Of a stretch of DNA of 64,000 bases, positions 8,077 to 18,087 are shown piece after piece. This stretch comes from CAVYGM01 sp963768025 (GTDB lineage: Bacteria > Bacteroidota > Bacteroidia > Cytophagales > Spirosomataceae). The position numbers and the translations under genes were made by a program. Where the stretch lies: positions 248,001 through 312,000 of the forward strand of contig CAVYGM010000010.1 in the NCBI GenBank assembly GCA_963768025.1, read 5' to 3'. Numbering within the stretch: the stretch's first letter is position 1; every line of letters begins with the position of its first letter. The notes beneath the pieces were generated by a model. The model was not told the origin of the DNA, did not search any database, and saw only the letters and a program-made list of their open reading frames with translations.

Positions 8077-11000
8077 ATGAAAATTGACGATCACAAAACT
8101 CTCAGTTTTACGAACTGGTGCGTAGAGAATCGGACGACGATCTACATCTTTACCTTCATCATTACCCTGGCCGGGTTGCTGGTATACAACACCCTGCCCA
8201 AGGAGCAGTTTCCGGACATCAAGATACCACAGGTGTATATCAACACGGTGTATTTCGGAACCGCCCCCGCCGACGTGGAGAATACCATCAACAAGCCCAT
8301 TGAGAAGCAGCTTAAATCCATCTCGGGCGTGAAGCGGATCAAATCCAACGCCTTGCAGGATGTGTCGGTGATTTTGGTGGAGTTTAACCCCGACGTAAAT
8401 GTCTCGGACGCCCTGCAACGGGTACGCGACGCCCTCGACAAAGCCAAGCGTGACCTACCCCAAAAGCTGGACTCCGGCCCCACGGCGCAGGATGTAAACT
8501 TCTCGGAGTTTCCAATCATGAACATCAACATCGCCGGTAACTACTCCCTCAAACAGTTGAAGGAGTACGCCGAAGACTTGCAGGATGCCATCGAAGGAAT
8601 GCCCGAAATCAGCCGGGTGGATATCGTGGGGGCTTTGAATCGCGAGATTCAGATCAACGTGGATCTGCCCCGCATGCAAGCCGCCGGACTAACTTTTTAT
8701 GATATACAAACAGCCGTACAGGGCGAGAACGTGAACGTATCGGGCGGAGACCTGCCCGTGGATGGCGTTCGCCGCACGCTGCGGGTACAGGGCGAGTTCT
8801 CGGACGTAAGCCAAATTGCTGACCTGCGCATTCGGACCAATACCGGGGCGGAACTTCGCCTGGGCGATGTGGCCGATGTACGCGACAGCTTCGAAGAACA
8901 GCAGGATTTTGCCCGACTGGACAATAAGTCGGTTGTGACTCTCAACGTCATAAAGCGCGCCGGTGCCAACCTGGTAGCCGCCGCCGACCGCATTCAAGAA
9001 ACCATCGCCGACTACGAGGAAAACCGCTTTCCAAAGGGCCTGGATATCCGCATCACGGCCGATCAGTCGGATCGGACCCGCGCGGAGCTGCATGATTTGG
9101 TAAATACCGTAGTATTGGGCTTTATCTTTGTGGTACTGATCCTGATGTTCTTCATGGGAGTGGGCGATGCTATCTTCGTCGGTCTTTCGGTACCCCTTTC
9201 GGCGCTGGTCGCTTTTGTACTGATGCCCATTATTGGCCCCGTGGTAGGTACCGCCTTCACGCTGAATACCATCGTGCTATTTGCGTTCCTGCTGGGAATA
9301 GGACTGGTGGTGGATGATGCCATCGTGGTGATCGAAAACACCCACCGGCTCTTCAACCAACACAAGGACTGGAATATCAAGCAAGCGGTAAAAGCCGCCG
9401 CTGGCGAGGTGTTTGTTCCCGTATTGTCGGGTACGCTTACCACCATTGCGCCTTTCTTCCCGCTGCTGTTCTGGCCGGGTATCGTGGGTGAGTTCATGAA
9501 ATTCCTGCCCTTGACCCTCATTCTGACGTTGATGTCGTCTCTCTTTGTGGCTTACGTTATGAACCCCGTTTTTGCGGTTACGTTCATGAAGCGCCACGAC
9601 GACACCAAAGAAAAACACGAGGAAAAAAGCTTCAAGGCTATTCGCCGCCCGATGATTGTCCTAGGAGCCGCCGCACTCATTGGCTACTTCATTGACCGGG
9701 GTATTGGCAACTTCCTGGTGTTTATTCTGGCCTTGTACGTCTTCAACTACTACATCCTCACGCCGAAGATTCTGGTTCCGTTCCAGGATCGCTTCCTGCC
9801 CGCCCTGCGCGACAACTACCGCAATCTGATTAGCTGGCTTATCAAGGGATGGCGGCCCGTGGGAGCTATTGCCATTATGTTCGTTCTGTTGATTTTTACC
9901 TTTGTGCTTACGGGTATTGTACAGCCCAAGGTGATCTTTTTCCCGAGCGGCGATCCTGACTATGTGTACGTATACAACAAGCTACCCATCGGTACCGACG
10001 CTCGCGTAACGGATTCCGTCACGAAGGTGATTGAGAAAAAGGTATTTGCGGTTTTGGAAAAAGAGAATGCCATGAATATGGTCAATTCGGTTATTTCCAA
10101 TGTCGGTAAAAACGCCGGTGACCCCACCAACCCCGACCGCGCCGCTACGCCCCACAAATCGAAAGTAACGGTGGCCTTTGTAAAAAACGAGGAACGGGAC
10201 GGCCGCTCCACGCAGGAAATCTTACTTAAAGTGCGAGATGCGCTGGGGGGAATTCCAGGAGCCGAAATATCCGTAGAACGCGAAAGCACCGGCCCGCCCA
10301 CGGGTAAGCCCATTGCCATCGAAATCTCCGGGGATGACTTTGCCACCTTGCAAACACTCGAAAAAGATGTGCTTCAAAAGGTAAAAGCGTCCGGCATTCA
10401 GGGAATAGATCAGCTTCGCTCGGACTTGGTAACCAACAAACCCGAAATTACGATTAACATCAATCGGCCGAAAGCCCAGCGCGAAGGCATCAGCTCGCAG
10501 CAGATCGCCCTTGCGATACGGACAGCCCTGTTCGGAACCGAGGTATCCAAGTTTCGCGATGCCGAAGACGAATACCCCATCATGGTTCGGTTGAAGAAAG
10601 ACGACCGCGATCAAATCGAACGGCTGCTGAGCCTGAACATTGTGTACCGCGATATGAACTCCGGCGGAGCCCTGCGGCAGGTACCTATCTCGGCCGTGGC
10701 AGATATCAACTATTCTACCACGTTCAGTCAGATCAACCGCAAAGATCAGGAGCGCATCGTAACGCTGAGCTCCGACGTACTCCCCGGCTACAATGCCAAC
10801 GAGATCGTAGCGCAGATCCAGCAACTGGTCGATGACATGGAGGTACCCAATGGCTATACCGTGAAAATGGGCGGAGAGCAGGAAGATCAGCAAGAGTCCA
10901 TGACCTTCCTCATCGGTGCCTTTGGCGCGGCTATTTTGCTAATTTACCTTATTCTGGCCACGCAGTTCAACTCCGTAGTGAAGCCCTTTATCATCTTCTT

Positions 11001-11514
11001 CACTATTCTGCTGTCCCTGATCGGGGTACTGCTGGGCTTCATGGCCTTTGACAAAACCTTCTCTGTCATTATGTCGGGAGTGGGTATTATTGCCCTGGCG
11101 GGAATCGTGGTGAAAAACGGGATCTTGCTCATCGAGTTTATCGACGAGCTCCGCGACCGCGGCTATCCCTTGCGGGAGGCCATCATCGAAGGCGGGGCCA
11201 TCCGTCTCAATCCTGTGCTACTCACCGCCTCGGCGGCCGTGCTGGGTCTTATTCCGTTGGCATTGGGTCTTACCGTCGACTTCGTGACCCTCTTCCGCGA
11301 CTTTGATCCCAATGTCGTCATCGGTGGCGACAGCGCGGTGTTCTGGAACATCCTGGCCTGGACCATCATCTTCGGCCTTACATTCTCCACCATTCTTACA
11401 CTGGTCATCGTGCCATGTATGTACTACGTCAACGAGCGGGTACGGGAGAAGTGGTTTGGCAAGAAAGTGGATGCCCAACCCGAAGAAAAAGCCCTGGAAG
11501 TAGAAACCGTGTAG
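8077..11514 (+). CDS. efflux RND transporter permease subunit
   Basis: A 1145-residue inner membrane proton-driven pump of the RND superfamily, probably of the hydrophobe/amphiphile efflux branch. It has the standard layout: TM1 near residues 20-40, periplasmic porter loop about 45-340, TM2-6 about 345-560, a cytoplasmic link, TM7 near 590-620, a second periplasmic loop about 620-900, and TM8-12 about 915-1110. The TM4 proton-relay motif GLVVDDAIVVIENTHR contains the two adjacent aspartates. The protein is longer than AcrB (1049) because of an insertion around 510-570 with extra hydrophobic segments. It is the last gene of the operon, with a strong terminator at 11543-11575. Confidence 0.93.
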   Translation: MKIDDHKTLSFTNWCVENRTTIYIFTFIITLAGLLVYNTLPKEQFPDIKIPQVYINTVYFGTAPADVENTINKPIEKQLKSISGVKRIKSNALQDVSVILVEFNPDVNVSDALQRVRDALDKAKRDLPQKLDSGPTAQDVNFSEFPIMNINIAGNYSLKQLKEYAEDLQDAIEGMPEISRVDIVGALNREIQINVDLPRMQAAGLTFYDIQTAVQGENVNVSGGDLPVDGVRRTLRVQGEFSDVSQIADLRIRTNTGAELRLGDVADVRDSFEEQQDFARLDNKSVVTLNVIKRAGANLVAAADRIQETIADYEENRFPKGLDIRITADQSDRTRAELHDLVNTVVLGFIFVVLILMFFMGVGDAIFVGLSVPLSALVAFVLMPIIGPVVGTAFTLNTIVLFAFLLGIGLVVDDAIVVIENTHRLFNQHKDWNIKQAVKAAAGEVFVPVLSGTLTTIAPFFPLLFWPGIVGEFMKFLPLTLILTLMSSLFVAYVMNPVFAVTFMKRHDDTKEKHEEKSFKAIRRPMIVLGAAALIGYFIDRGIGNFLVFILALYVFNYYILTPKILVPFQDRFLPALRDNYRNLISWLIKGWRPVGAIAIMFVLLIFTFVLTGIVQPKVIFFPSGDPDYVYVYNKLPIGTDARVTDSVTKVIEKKVFAVLEKENAMNMVNSVISNVGKNAGDPTNPDRAATPHKSKVTVAFVKNEERDGRSTQEILLKVRDALGGIPGAEISVERESTGPPTGKPIAIEISGDDFATLQTLEKDVLQKVKASGIQGIDQLRSDLVTNKPEITININRPKAQREGISSQQIALAIRTALFGTEVSKFRDAEDEYPIMVRLKKDDRDQIERLLSLNIVYRDMNSGGALRQVPISAVADINYSTTFSQINRKDQERIVTLSSDVLPGYNANEIVAQIQQLVDDMEVPNGYTVKMGGEQEDQQESMTFLIGAFGAAILLIYLILATQFNSVVKPFIIFFTILLSLIGVLLGFMAFDKTFSVIMSGVGIIALAGIVVKNGILLIEFIDELRDRGYPLREAIIEGGAIRLNPVLLTASAAVLGLIPLALGLTVDFVTLFRDFDPNVVIGGDSAVFWNILAWTIIFGLTFSTILTLVIVPCMYYVNERVREKWFGKKVDAQPEEKALEVETV

Positions 11515-11542
11515 GTTCGTAAAGACTATTGGTTAAAAATGC

Positions 11543-11575
11543 AAACCGCCACTCTCAGCCGTAGAGTGGCGGTTT
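11543..11575 (+). terminator. rho-independent terminator of the efflux operon
   Basis: A perfect 13-base stem (11543-11555 with 11563-11575) and 7-base loop, followed by a T-rich tail. It is placed 29 bases after the RND stop. Confidence 0.85.
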
Positions 11576-11651
11576 TGTTTTGTAGCACTCACACAGAGTA
11601 GAATAGCCCTCCCCCGTATTTTGTAAGATACTCCAAGTACTCTCTCACACG

Positions 11652-12964
11652 ATGCCCTATATGAGTAAAATCCCTCTGAAACTTCTGTTCCTGCTTCTCG
11701 GCATGGCCGTATGGGCTTGCCAAAATCTGGCGAGCGCACCACACTCCCTACCTTTAAGTTGATTGCGGCCGATACCGTCCGGTTCAACAATTTTGTCGAT
11801 TGCAACATGGCCGAAGTATGGGTGGGCGACACGCTCCGCATTTTTCCGGGAAAGTACGGCGAAGACCCGCTGTGGGGGTACTCCCACGAGCTGAAATTTG
11901 CCGACGGCCGCCACGCCGACGAGGCCTTTCGCCGCCGGGCCGAAGAATTTACGGAACCCCGGATGCCGCCCAATGTCCCCGTCGGACAGCCGGGACTGCA
12001 CGGGGCGGTCTGGTTCGAAACCGTGTATCAGAGTTCTCAGGACGCCTCGGGCAAAACCCTCTACGGCATTTACCACAACGAAAACTACCCCGCCACCCTC
12101 CCCTACGACTCCGCGAGCGGCGAGGGCTACAAGGCGGACCCTCTCTGGCCCGAAGGCCTAACGGGCCCGGAATCGCCCGCCGCCGTCTGCCGGATCGGCA
12201 TCATGAAGTCAACCGACGGGGGGCGTAGCTGGGACAATCGGGGCATTTTCATCGAAGACCTGCAACCCCGCATGATCATGAAACCCCACAACGACTCCAA
12301 AACCTTTGCCGGCGGCGTGGGTGACCCATCCGCCGTGGTCGTCGACGACTACCTCTACCTGTTTTACGGCGAGTACGGCTACCCCGGCACGTACAGAGCG
12401 GCCTCTTTCAACCCCACGCAGGAGTACGAGGGACAATGCATCAGCATCGCGCGCCTGGCGCTCAAAGACCTCGACAACCCCGTAGGCAAAGCCCGGCGGT
12501 GGGACGGAAAGGCTTTTGCCGCCGCGCACAATGCGGTGGGCAAACCTATCCCTGCCCTGCAAATTCCGGTGAGCGAAGGCGGAGGGCCCGCCTCCGCCGC
12601 AAAGACGGGCTTTCATTGGGGCCCCTCCGTAAGCTGGAATACCTACCTCAACTGCTGGGTGATGCTCATGGCCAAAGCCACGGGTCCTTCGTGGCAGGGA
12701 AGCAAGGTGTATATCTCGTTCAATACCCACCCCGACCTCGGGGAAGGAAGCAACGCGCAGGACTGGACCACCCCGCAGCTGCTGCTCGATAACCCGGGCT
12801 ATATCATGTGGTACCCCTCCTTACAGCCGATGAATACCCCCGAAGACATCGCCGAAAAGCGCACAAGCCTGCGCCTGGGACAGAAAGCCCGCTTGTACAT
12901 CAAGTACATCAAGCCCGACAAAAGCGAGTATATGTCGGCCTACGTGGTGGAGTTCGGGAAGTAG
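11652..12964 (+). pseudogene. secreted lipoprotein, sialidase/GH43-like propeller, frameshifted
   Basis: A lipoprotein leader starts at ATG 11652 (MPYMSKIPLKLLFLLLGMAV, then WAC) but stops after 36 codons. The body is in another frame from about 11716 to 12964. Adding one A to the AAAA at 11722-11725 joins them as WACQKSGERTTLPTFK, so this is a one-base homopolymer loss, real or a sequencing error. The body (about 415 residues) has Asp-box-like SxDGGxxW (STDGGRSWDNRG), GVGDPSAVVVDDYLYLFYGEYG and WGPSVSWNTYLNCWVML, features of five-bladed beta-propeller glycosidases or glycan-binding proteins. I do not recognise the exact family. If read alone, the intact frame would start at 11711 and lack a signal peptide. 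Confidence 0.6.
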
Positions 12965-13100
12965 GTACCGTTCCTTTGGGGTGCCTCAACGGCTAGTGGA
13001 ACGGAGCCGTTTAGGTTAGTTTGCCAACGAGACGAATACCCCGACGGGTCGGCGTTAGAAACTTAAAAACGATGTAGAGTAGTTTTTTGGTTAAAAGCAA

Positions 13101-13140
13101 AGCGCCGGACGATGCCGATCGATCCGGCTCTTTCTTTTTT
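13101..13140 (+). terminator. probable terminator
   Basis: GCCGGA (13104-13109) pairs with TCCGGC (13123-13128), with a partly paired interior, and is followed by the T-rich tail 13129-13140. It lies about 140 bases after the lipoprotein gene and before the toxin-antitoxin promoter. Confidence 0.5.
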
Positions 13141-13168
13141 GGGGAAGGAGGTTTACAATACACACTCA

Positions 13169-13221
13169 ATAGTTTTGCTGTTTAACCAAAATTCGATATT
13201 TTTGGTTAAACAGCGAACTAT
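13169..13221 (+). promoter_or_regulatory. promoter embedded in a palindromic operator of the toxin-antitoxin pair
   Basis: A perfect 15-base inverted repeat (13177-13191 with 13200-13214) extends outward by a second arm ATAGTT/AACTAT (13169-13174 with 13216-13221). Inside it are TTTG (13174-13177), a 19-base spacer and TATTTTTG (13197-13204), a full match to the Bacteroidota promoter consensus. A repressor dimer on the palindrome would cover both promoter boxes, as expected for autoregulated toxin-antitoxin operons. The antitoxin ATG follows at 13223. Confidence 0.65.
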
Positions 13222-13222
13222 C

Positions 13223-13396
13223 ATGATTGTCCCCATCAAATCCGGCAAAAAAAACCAAGCCCTATCAGACGCAGTAGAGAAGATTAAAAAAAGCTCTTCT
13301 ACTAAAACTTTTGATGCTTATAAGTACCTCGGAAGGCTGAAAAAAGGAGTAGATGCTCTTGACCATCAGGAAAAAGCCCGCAATGAGTGGAAATAA
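13223..13396 (+). CDS. antitoxin of a VapBC-like module
   Basis: A 57-residue basic protein encoded immediately before, and overlapping by 14 bases, a PIN-domain toxin. I chose the ATG at 13223 because the longer frame from 13112 would run through the promoter-palindrome. The sequence (VPIKSGKKNQALSDAVEKIK...) has no recognisable DNA-binding fold by eye. Its C-terminal half is highly charged and could wrap the toxin, as antitoxin tails do. Its role is inferred from position, size, overlap and the palindromic promoter. Confidence 0.6.
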   Translation: MIVPIKSGKKNQALSDAVEKIKKSSSTKTFDAYKYLGRLKKGVDALDHQEKARNEWK

Positions 13397-13763
13397 GCTA
13401 CTAATAGATACGAACGTATTCATTCGCCTTTTTGAAGGGGATGATGAGGTAGCCGCTCTCCTTCATGATAATCATCTCTTTGTCTCTGTCATTACGGAGA
13501 TGGAGTTGCTTGGTTTCTTCGAAATTTCAGAAAGCGACAAGCAATTCTACAAGGCCGTTTTAAATGATTGCAGCCTGGTAGAACTAACTCAATCCGTAAA
13601 AGAACGTACCATCGCTCTGAAACAACAATATAAAGTCAGATTGCCTGATGCTATTATCGCCGCTACTGCTGATTACCTGAATATTCCGCTTCTTACATTT
13701 GACAAAGGCTTCTCCAAATTCAAAGACATTGATATCTTGCTGTTAGAGATTCCCCGCATTTAA
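13383..13763 (+). CDS. PIN domain toxin, VapC-like
   Basis: A 126-residue PIN-domain ribonuclease. The acidic active-site residues are visible: the first aspartate in LIDTNVFIRLFEG, the glutamate in SVITEMELLGF, and the late aspartates in LPDAIIAATADYLNIPLLTFDKGF. This is the standard VapC layout and length. ATG 13383 lies inside the antitoxin gene (14-base overlap), giving translational coupling. VapC toxins cleave tRNA or rRNA when freed from their antitoxin. The target here cannot be read from sequence. The pair sits just upstream of the damaged defence island. Confidence 0.85.
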   Translation: MSGNKLLIDTNVFIRLFEGDDEVAALLHDNHLFVSVITEMELLGFFEISESDKQFYKAVLNDCSLVELTQSVKERTIALKQQYKVRLPDAIIAATADYLNIPLLTFDKGFSKFKDIDILLLEIPRI

Positions 13764-13770
13764 CAATTGC

Positions 13771-13851
13771 ATGACTCAATTACCCGAAAGCGACGAGTTG
13801 GATATTGGCTCTGTGGTTTTCCAGATTTATTACAAACTCTCAGGCAGATAA
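13771..13851 (+). pseudogene. remnant of HNH endonuclease N-terminus
   Basis: A 26-codon frame starting at ATG 13771 and reading MTQLPESDELDIGSVVFQ. LPESDELDI is, from memory, the N-terminal signature of a Bacteroidota HNH endonuclease family. The following bases keep family-like words (QIYYKLS, then DNYFYAL in the next frame up to about 13865) before running into a REP-like repeat. The C-terminal half of the same kind of protein lies on the far side of the Ssp-like genes (about 19000-19607), so this may be the other end of a broken gene or the relic of a second copy. Confidence 0.4.
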
Positions 13852-13867
13852 CTATTTCTATGCTTTA

Positions 13868-13942
13868 AGCCCCGACAGGGGCGGCACCTTAGTAGTAAAT
13901 AAGTACGCTGTAAATACCTAGCCCCGCTAGGGGCGACACCTC
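13868..13942. repeat. REP-like repeats, two units
   Basis: Two copies of a short imperfect-palindrome unit: AGCCCCGACAGGGGCGGCAC (from 13868) and AGCCCCGCTAGGGGCGACAC (from 13920), each followed by CT. The CCCCG..GGGG core can form a hairpin. Related units occur at 20301-20546, on the other side of the defence island. Confidence 0.7.
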
Positions 13943-13996
13943 GAGACCCTTGTAGCTTGATTAGGAATTAGGTATTTTTGAAAAAATATCCCTTAC

Positions 13997-14876
13997 ATGT
14001 TTGCTATACAAGAATCCACAAAATACACCTTTTCCGGCCATGATACCTTCCATTGTCGCAGCCTGTGGTTGAAAAAAGGCTATGATTATCTGCTACTTAA
14101 TAAAAAATTCAGTGATGATGACGCCGTAGTCGTTTTGGGCGTGGGAAAGAACATGGTAACTGCAATTCGGTACTGGATGAAGGCTTTTGGTCTGTCCGAC
14201 ACAGACGACCAACCGACCGAACTGGCCCATTGGATTTTTGACGACGCGAAGGGTTTCGATCCCTACCTGGAAGATGAAGGTACCCTATGGCTGTTGCACT
14301 TTCACCTGGTCGCAAACAATCACGCCTCTATCTACAATCTGATATTCAATACGTATCGTCGCCTGAAAATCGAATTCTCGCTCGCAGACTTTTCTACAGT
14401 ACATCGGACGTCTCAGCAGTTCGACTTCTAATCTGAACGTAAGTGACTCGACCATAGAATCTGATTTTAACACTTTTGCCAAAACATATTATACTGACCC
14501 TAAGGCAAAAAGTAAGGACGAAGGATTTACAGGTATCCTGACTGATCTCAATCTGTTGGGATACAAAAAGGAGGACAAGTTATTTTTTATCGCCAATGCC
14601 GAACGCCACAATCTTCCCGTCGATATACTTTTATACGGCATTTTATTGACTAATAAAGGCTCGAATTCAATTAGTTACCAAAAGCTGGAAGATGAAAAAA
14701 ATCAGGTGGGTAGCATTTTTGCGCTCAATCAGGAAGGGCTCGTAAGCAAAATCGAGGCATTGGCCAGCCAACACGAAAGCATTGTTTTCAGCGATCAGGC
14801 GGGGATCATGGAACTACAATTCAAATCTGAGTTAGACCCCTATCAAGTGCTTTCCAACTACTATGCAAACGTATAA
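13997..14876 (+). pseudogene. DUF4007 protein, SspB-like, one frameshift
   Basis: The N-terminal part (13997-14431, FSGHDTFHCRSLWLKKGYDY... VVLGVGKNMVTAIRYWMKAFG) is a clear DUF4007 domain. The C-terminal part continues in another frame from about 14400 to 14876 (SDSTIESDFNTFAKTYY... GILTDLNLLG). A single indel near 14395-14430 separates them; together they give about 290 residues, normal for the family. DUF4007 is, to my knowledge, the domain of SspB, the nickase-like subunit of the SspABCD single-strand phosphorothioation system. The neighbours support this: the end overlaps the next gene by 14 bases, and a large ATPase and a PAPS-reductase-family protein follow. The gene is inactive if the indel is real. 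Confidence 0.7.
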
Positions 14877-17800
14877 ATACTCCACATCCGTCAATATTGT
14901 CCGGGATGCCGACCGGGAGCTTACCTACCATCCTACCCCCAACGCCCGGCGCGTCGTGGGGCAAATGAGTGCGGATTTTGAGAAAGGACTTCGTTCGTTC
15001 AACATTATCGGGACATACGGTACTGGGAAATCGTCGCTGTTGTGGGCATTCAAAAAGAGCGTTGTCGGCCAGAAATCTTTCTTCGACGTAGGCTTTCTGC
15101 CCAATCCAGCCGTCGCCTTTATCGACATCGTGGGAGAATACCGTTCGATGCTCGATGTTTTTGTGGAGAAACTGGAATTGGACGTTCACGAAAGCACAAT
15201 CCAAAACGTTTGCTCCGACCTCTTTCATCGGTACCACTCCTTGGGTACGGAGAACCCCCTTTTGTTCATCGTCATCGATGAGTTTGGCAAATTCCTGGAA
15301 TACGCCGCCCGCCACAATCCCGAGCAGGAACTGTACTTCATTCAGCAGCTGACGGAATTTGTAAACAACTCCGATCATAATATCTGCCTGATTACCAGCG
15401 TTCACCAAAATTTTGATGCCTACGCCCAAAATTTAACGGACTCGCAGCAGCAGGAATGGCGGAAAGTAAAAGGACGTTTTCGAGAAATCACCTTCAACGA
15501 ACCCGTTGAGCAATTACTGTACCTCGCCGCCGAACACTTGGATGGCTCTGCGACTCGCACCTTACCCGCCTCAATCAGCAAGAGCGTAGACTTAGCGGTG
15601 AAGACAAAAGCCTTTCGGCTCGATAAGGCGGCGTCTCAGGAAATAGCCGCTAAACTATTTCCACTCGATCTGCTATCGGGTGGTGTACTTGCTTTGTCGC
15701 TTGCAGCGCTACGGTCAAAACGAACGCTCGTTGTTCTCGTTTCTGGAATCTACTGACTTTACGGGTATCGATAGCGTGAGCCTGAGTAAGGAAAACCCTT
15801 ACTACAACCTGGCGAACGTTTACGACTACCTCTTTTATAACTTTTACTCCTATATCCAATCCAAACACAACCACGACTACTTCAAATGGGTGAGTATTCG
15901 CTCGGCGTTGGATGCCGTCGAACGGAGTACGATTGTCGACATCGAGGCGGGTAGCAAACTCATCAAGACTATTGGATTGCTTTCCATCTGGATTTCTCGG
16001 GGAACTGACCTGGGCGAAGATTTCCTGACCAATTATGCCAAAACCTGCCTCGGGTATCGCTGAACCCGGTATGCTGATTCAGGAGTTGGAAGATCTAGGC
16101 GTTATCTTTTACCGTTTCAGCAACCACCGCTTTGTTCTTTTCGAAGGCTCAGATCTGGATATTCCGCTGGCCCTGATTGAAGCCAAGACGCAGGTAAGTG
16201 AAATACTTGACGTGGCTACTTCACTTCGGAGTTCTTTTGATTTCCCGCCGGTTGCCGCCAACAAAAACTCCTACGAAACCGGAACGCCCCGAACCTTTGA
16301 ATACGTCATTTCGGATCAGCCGGTCAGCCTAGTTCCCGCTGACGAAACGGATGGGTATATCAACCTGATTTTCAACAAGCAGGTATCATTGGACGACGTG
16401 AAGGAAACGTCTCGCCAACAGCAGGAAGCCATTCTGTACGGGTATTTTGAGGAAGCCGAAAAGATCAAGCAGGTGATGATGGACATCGCCAAGGCTGAGC
16501 AGGTAATCATAAAAAATGATCGGGACAAAGTAGCAGTCAAGGAATTACGAGCAATCATCGAAGACCATAAACGGGAACTGACGCAACTGGTTTTTGATAG
16601 TTTTTACAGAGAGGAAAGCGTTACGTGGATTTTTCAAGGAGAAGTGGTTTACTTTCCGAGCGTGAACGCATTTCACAAGCACCTCTCGCATATTTGCAAA
16701 ACGGTTTACCCCGATACCCCCGTTTTTAAAAACGAACTCGTCAACCGTCACAAAATTTCCGGCTCCATTCACGCCGCCAAGCGGATGTACCTGCAAGCGT
16801 TGGGTAATAACTGGCAATTAGACACGCTAGGCTTTGACGAGAATCGGTTTCCACCCGAGAAGACGATTTTCATTACGTTGGTCAAAGAAAATGGTATCGA
16901 CCTCTCGGGCCAAGCGACCGACGACCAAAATCGCCTTGCCACCAATTCCTCTTTCCAGGCAGTTTGGGCGGAATCACAAAGATTTCTTCATGACAGCAAA
17001 CGCGCTCGTTTGCCTGTTTCCGAGTTAGTCACGCGACTCTCCGCTCGCCCTTTAAGCTCAAACGCGGATTGATTGATTTTTGGGTACCTACCTTCCTGTT
17101 TGCCAATCGAAACGATTTTGCGTTGTTTGGAGAAGGAGGTTACCAACCTACCCTTGCAGGAGACATCCTAGAACTGATCTCAAAAACTCCCGAGAAATTT
17201 GAAGTAAAAGCCTTTGAATTGGATGGTGTCCGACTTTCGCTATTCAATAAGTACCGCACCTACCTCGATCAATCGCAAAAAGCAGGATTTTGACAATCAG
17301 TCGTTTATTGAAACCATTAAACCCTTTCTGGTTTTCTATCGTGACCTGCCTGCCTACACGAAGGAAACCAAGCGACTAAGCCCGGAGGCGCTTGCCTTGC
17401 GCGAAACGATTGCGCGTTCGGTTGATCCTGAGAAAACGTTTTTTGAGGAGTTTCCTTTGGCCCTCGGCTATTCGCTGGAAAACCTGTACGCTTCGCCGGA
17501 AAATTCGGCAGACTACGTGAAGCAAATGGAAGATGCCGTGCGGGAAATTCGCACCGCCTACCAAGCGCTAATTGACCGCTTTGAGCAGTTCATCCGCAGT
17601 GAGTATGTCGGTAGCAATGTTCCCTTTGAGGTATATAAGCAAAGCTTGAAGGATCGCTATGCCAAACTGGAAAAGCACCTGCTGCTGCCCCAGCAGAAAA
17701 CGTTTATCCAAAGGCTTGATTCCGCGCTCGACGACCGCAATGCCTGGCTCAATTCAATTGCTCAGGCTGTAGTCAGAAAGTACGCCTGATTCGTTAATCG

Positions 17801-18087
17801 ACAAGCTGGAAGTCGAACTCTATCAGAAATTCAAGCGCCTTATTCTGGATTTGGATAGCCTGACGGCAATTTCTGAGGCCGACGTGGACACGGAAGCAGA
17901 AGATGTCGTAAGTTTAGAAATCAATACGTTTGTGGGCGGACTCTTGAAAAAACTCGTGCGGCTCCCCAAGCAAAAACGTGAACAGGTAGCAAAGATTGAA
18001 CATAATTTGCGCAAGCAGCTGGTCGGAGACGACGCGCTAGACATCGCAGCCCTCACGCATCTGCTAAATGAACTTCTAAAAAAATGA
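14863..18087 (+). pseudogene. large P-loop ATPase, SspC-like, about five frameshifts
   Basis: A long ATPase gene of about 1070 codons. The N-terminus has Walker A GTYGTGKSS near residue 50 and Walker B LLFIVIDEFGK near residue 145, followed by LITSVHQNFDAYA, a sensor-like stretch. The protein then continues through frame changes near 15690, 16050, 17070, 17280 and 17790. The fragments ENPYYNLANVYDYLF, RSALDAVERS, EDHKRELTQLVFDSFYREE and the final ALDIAALTHLLNELLKK read smoothly once joined. Position between a DUF4007 gene and a PAPS-reductase-family gene, with overlaps at both ends (14 bases, then ATGA), matches SspC. As shown, no full-length product can be made. Confidence 0.65.
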
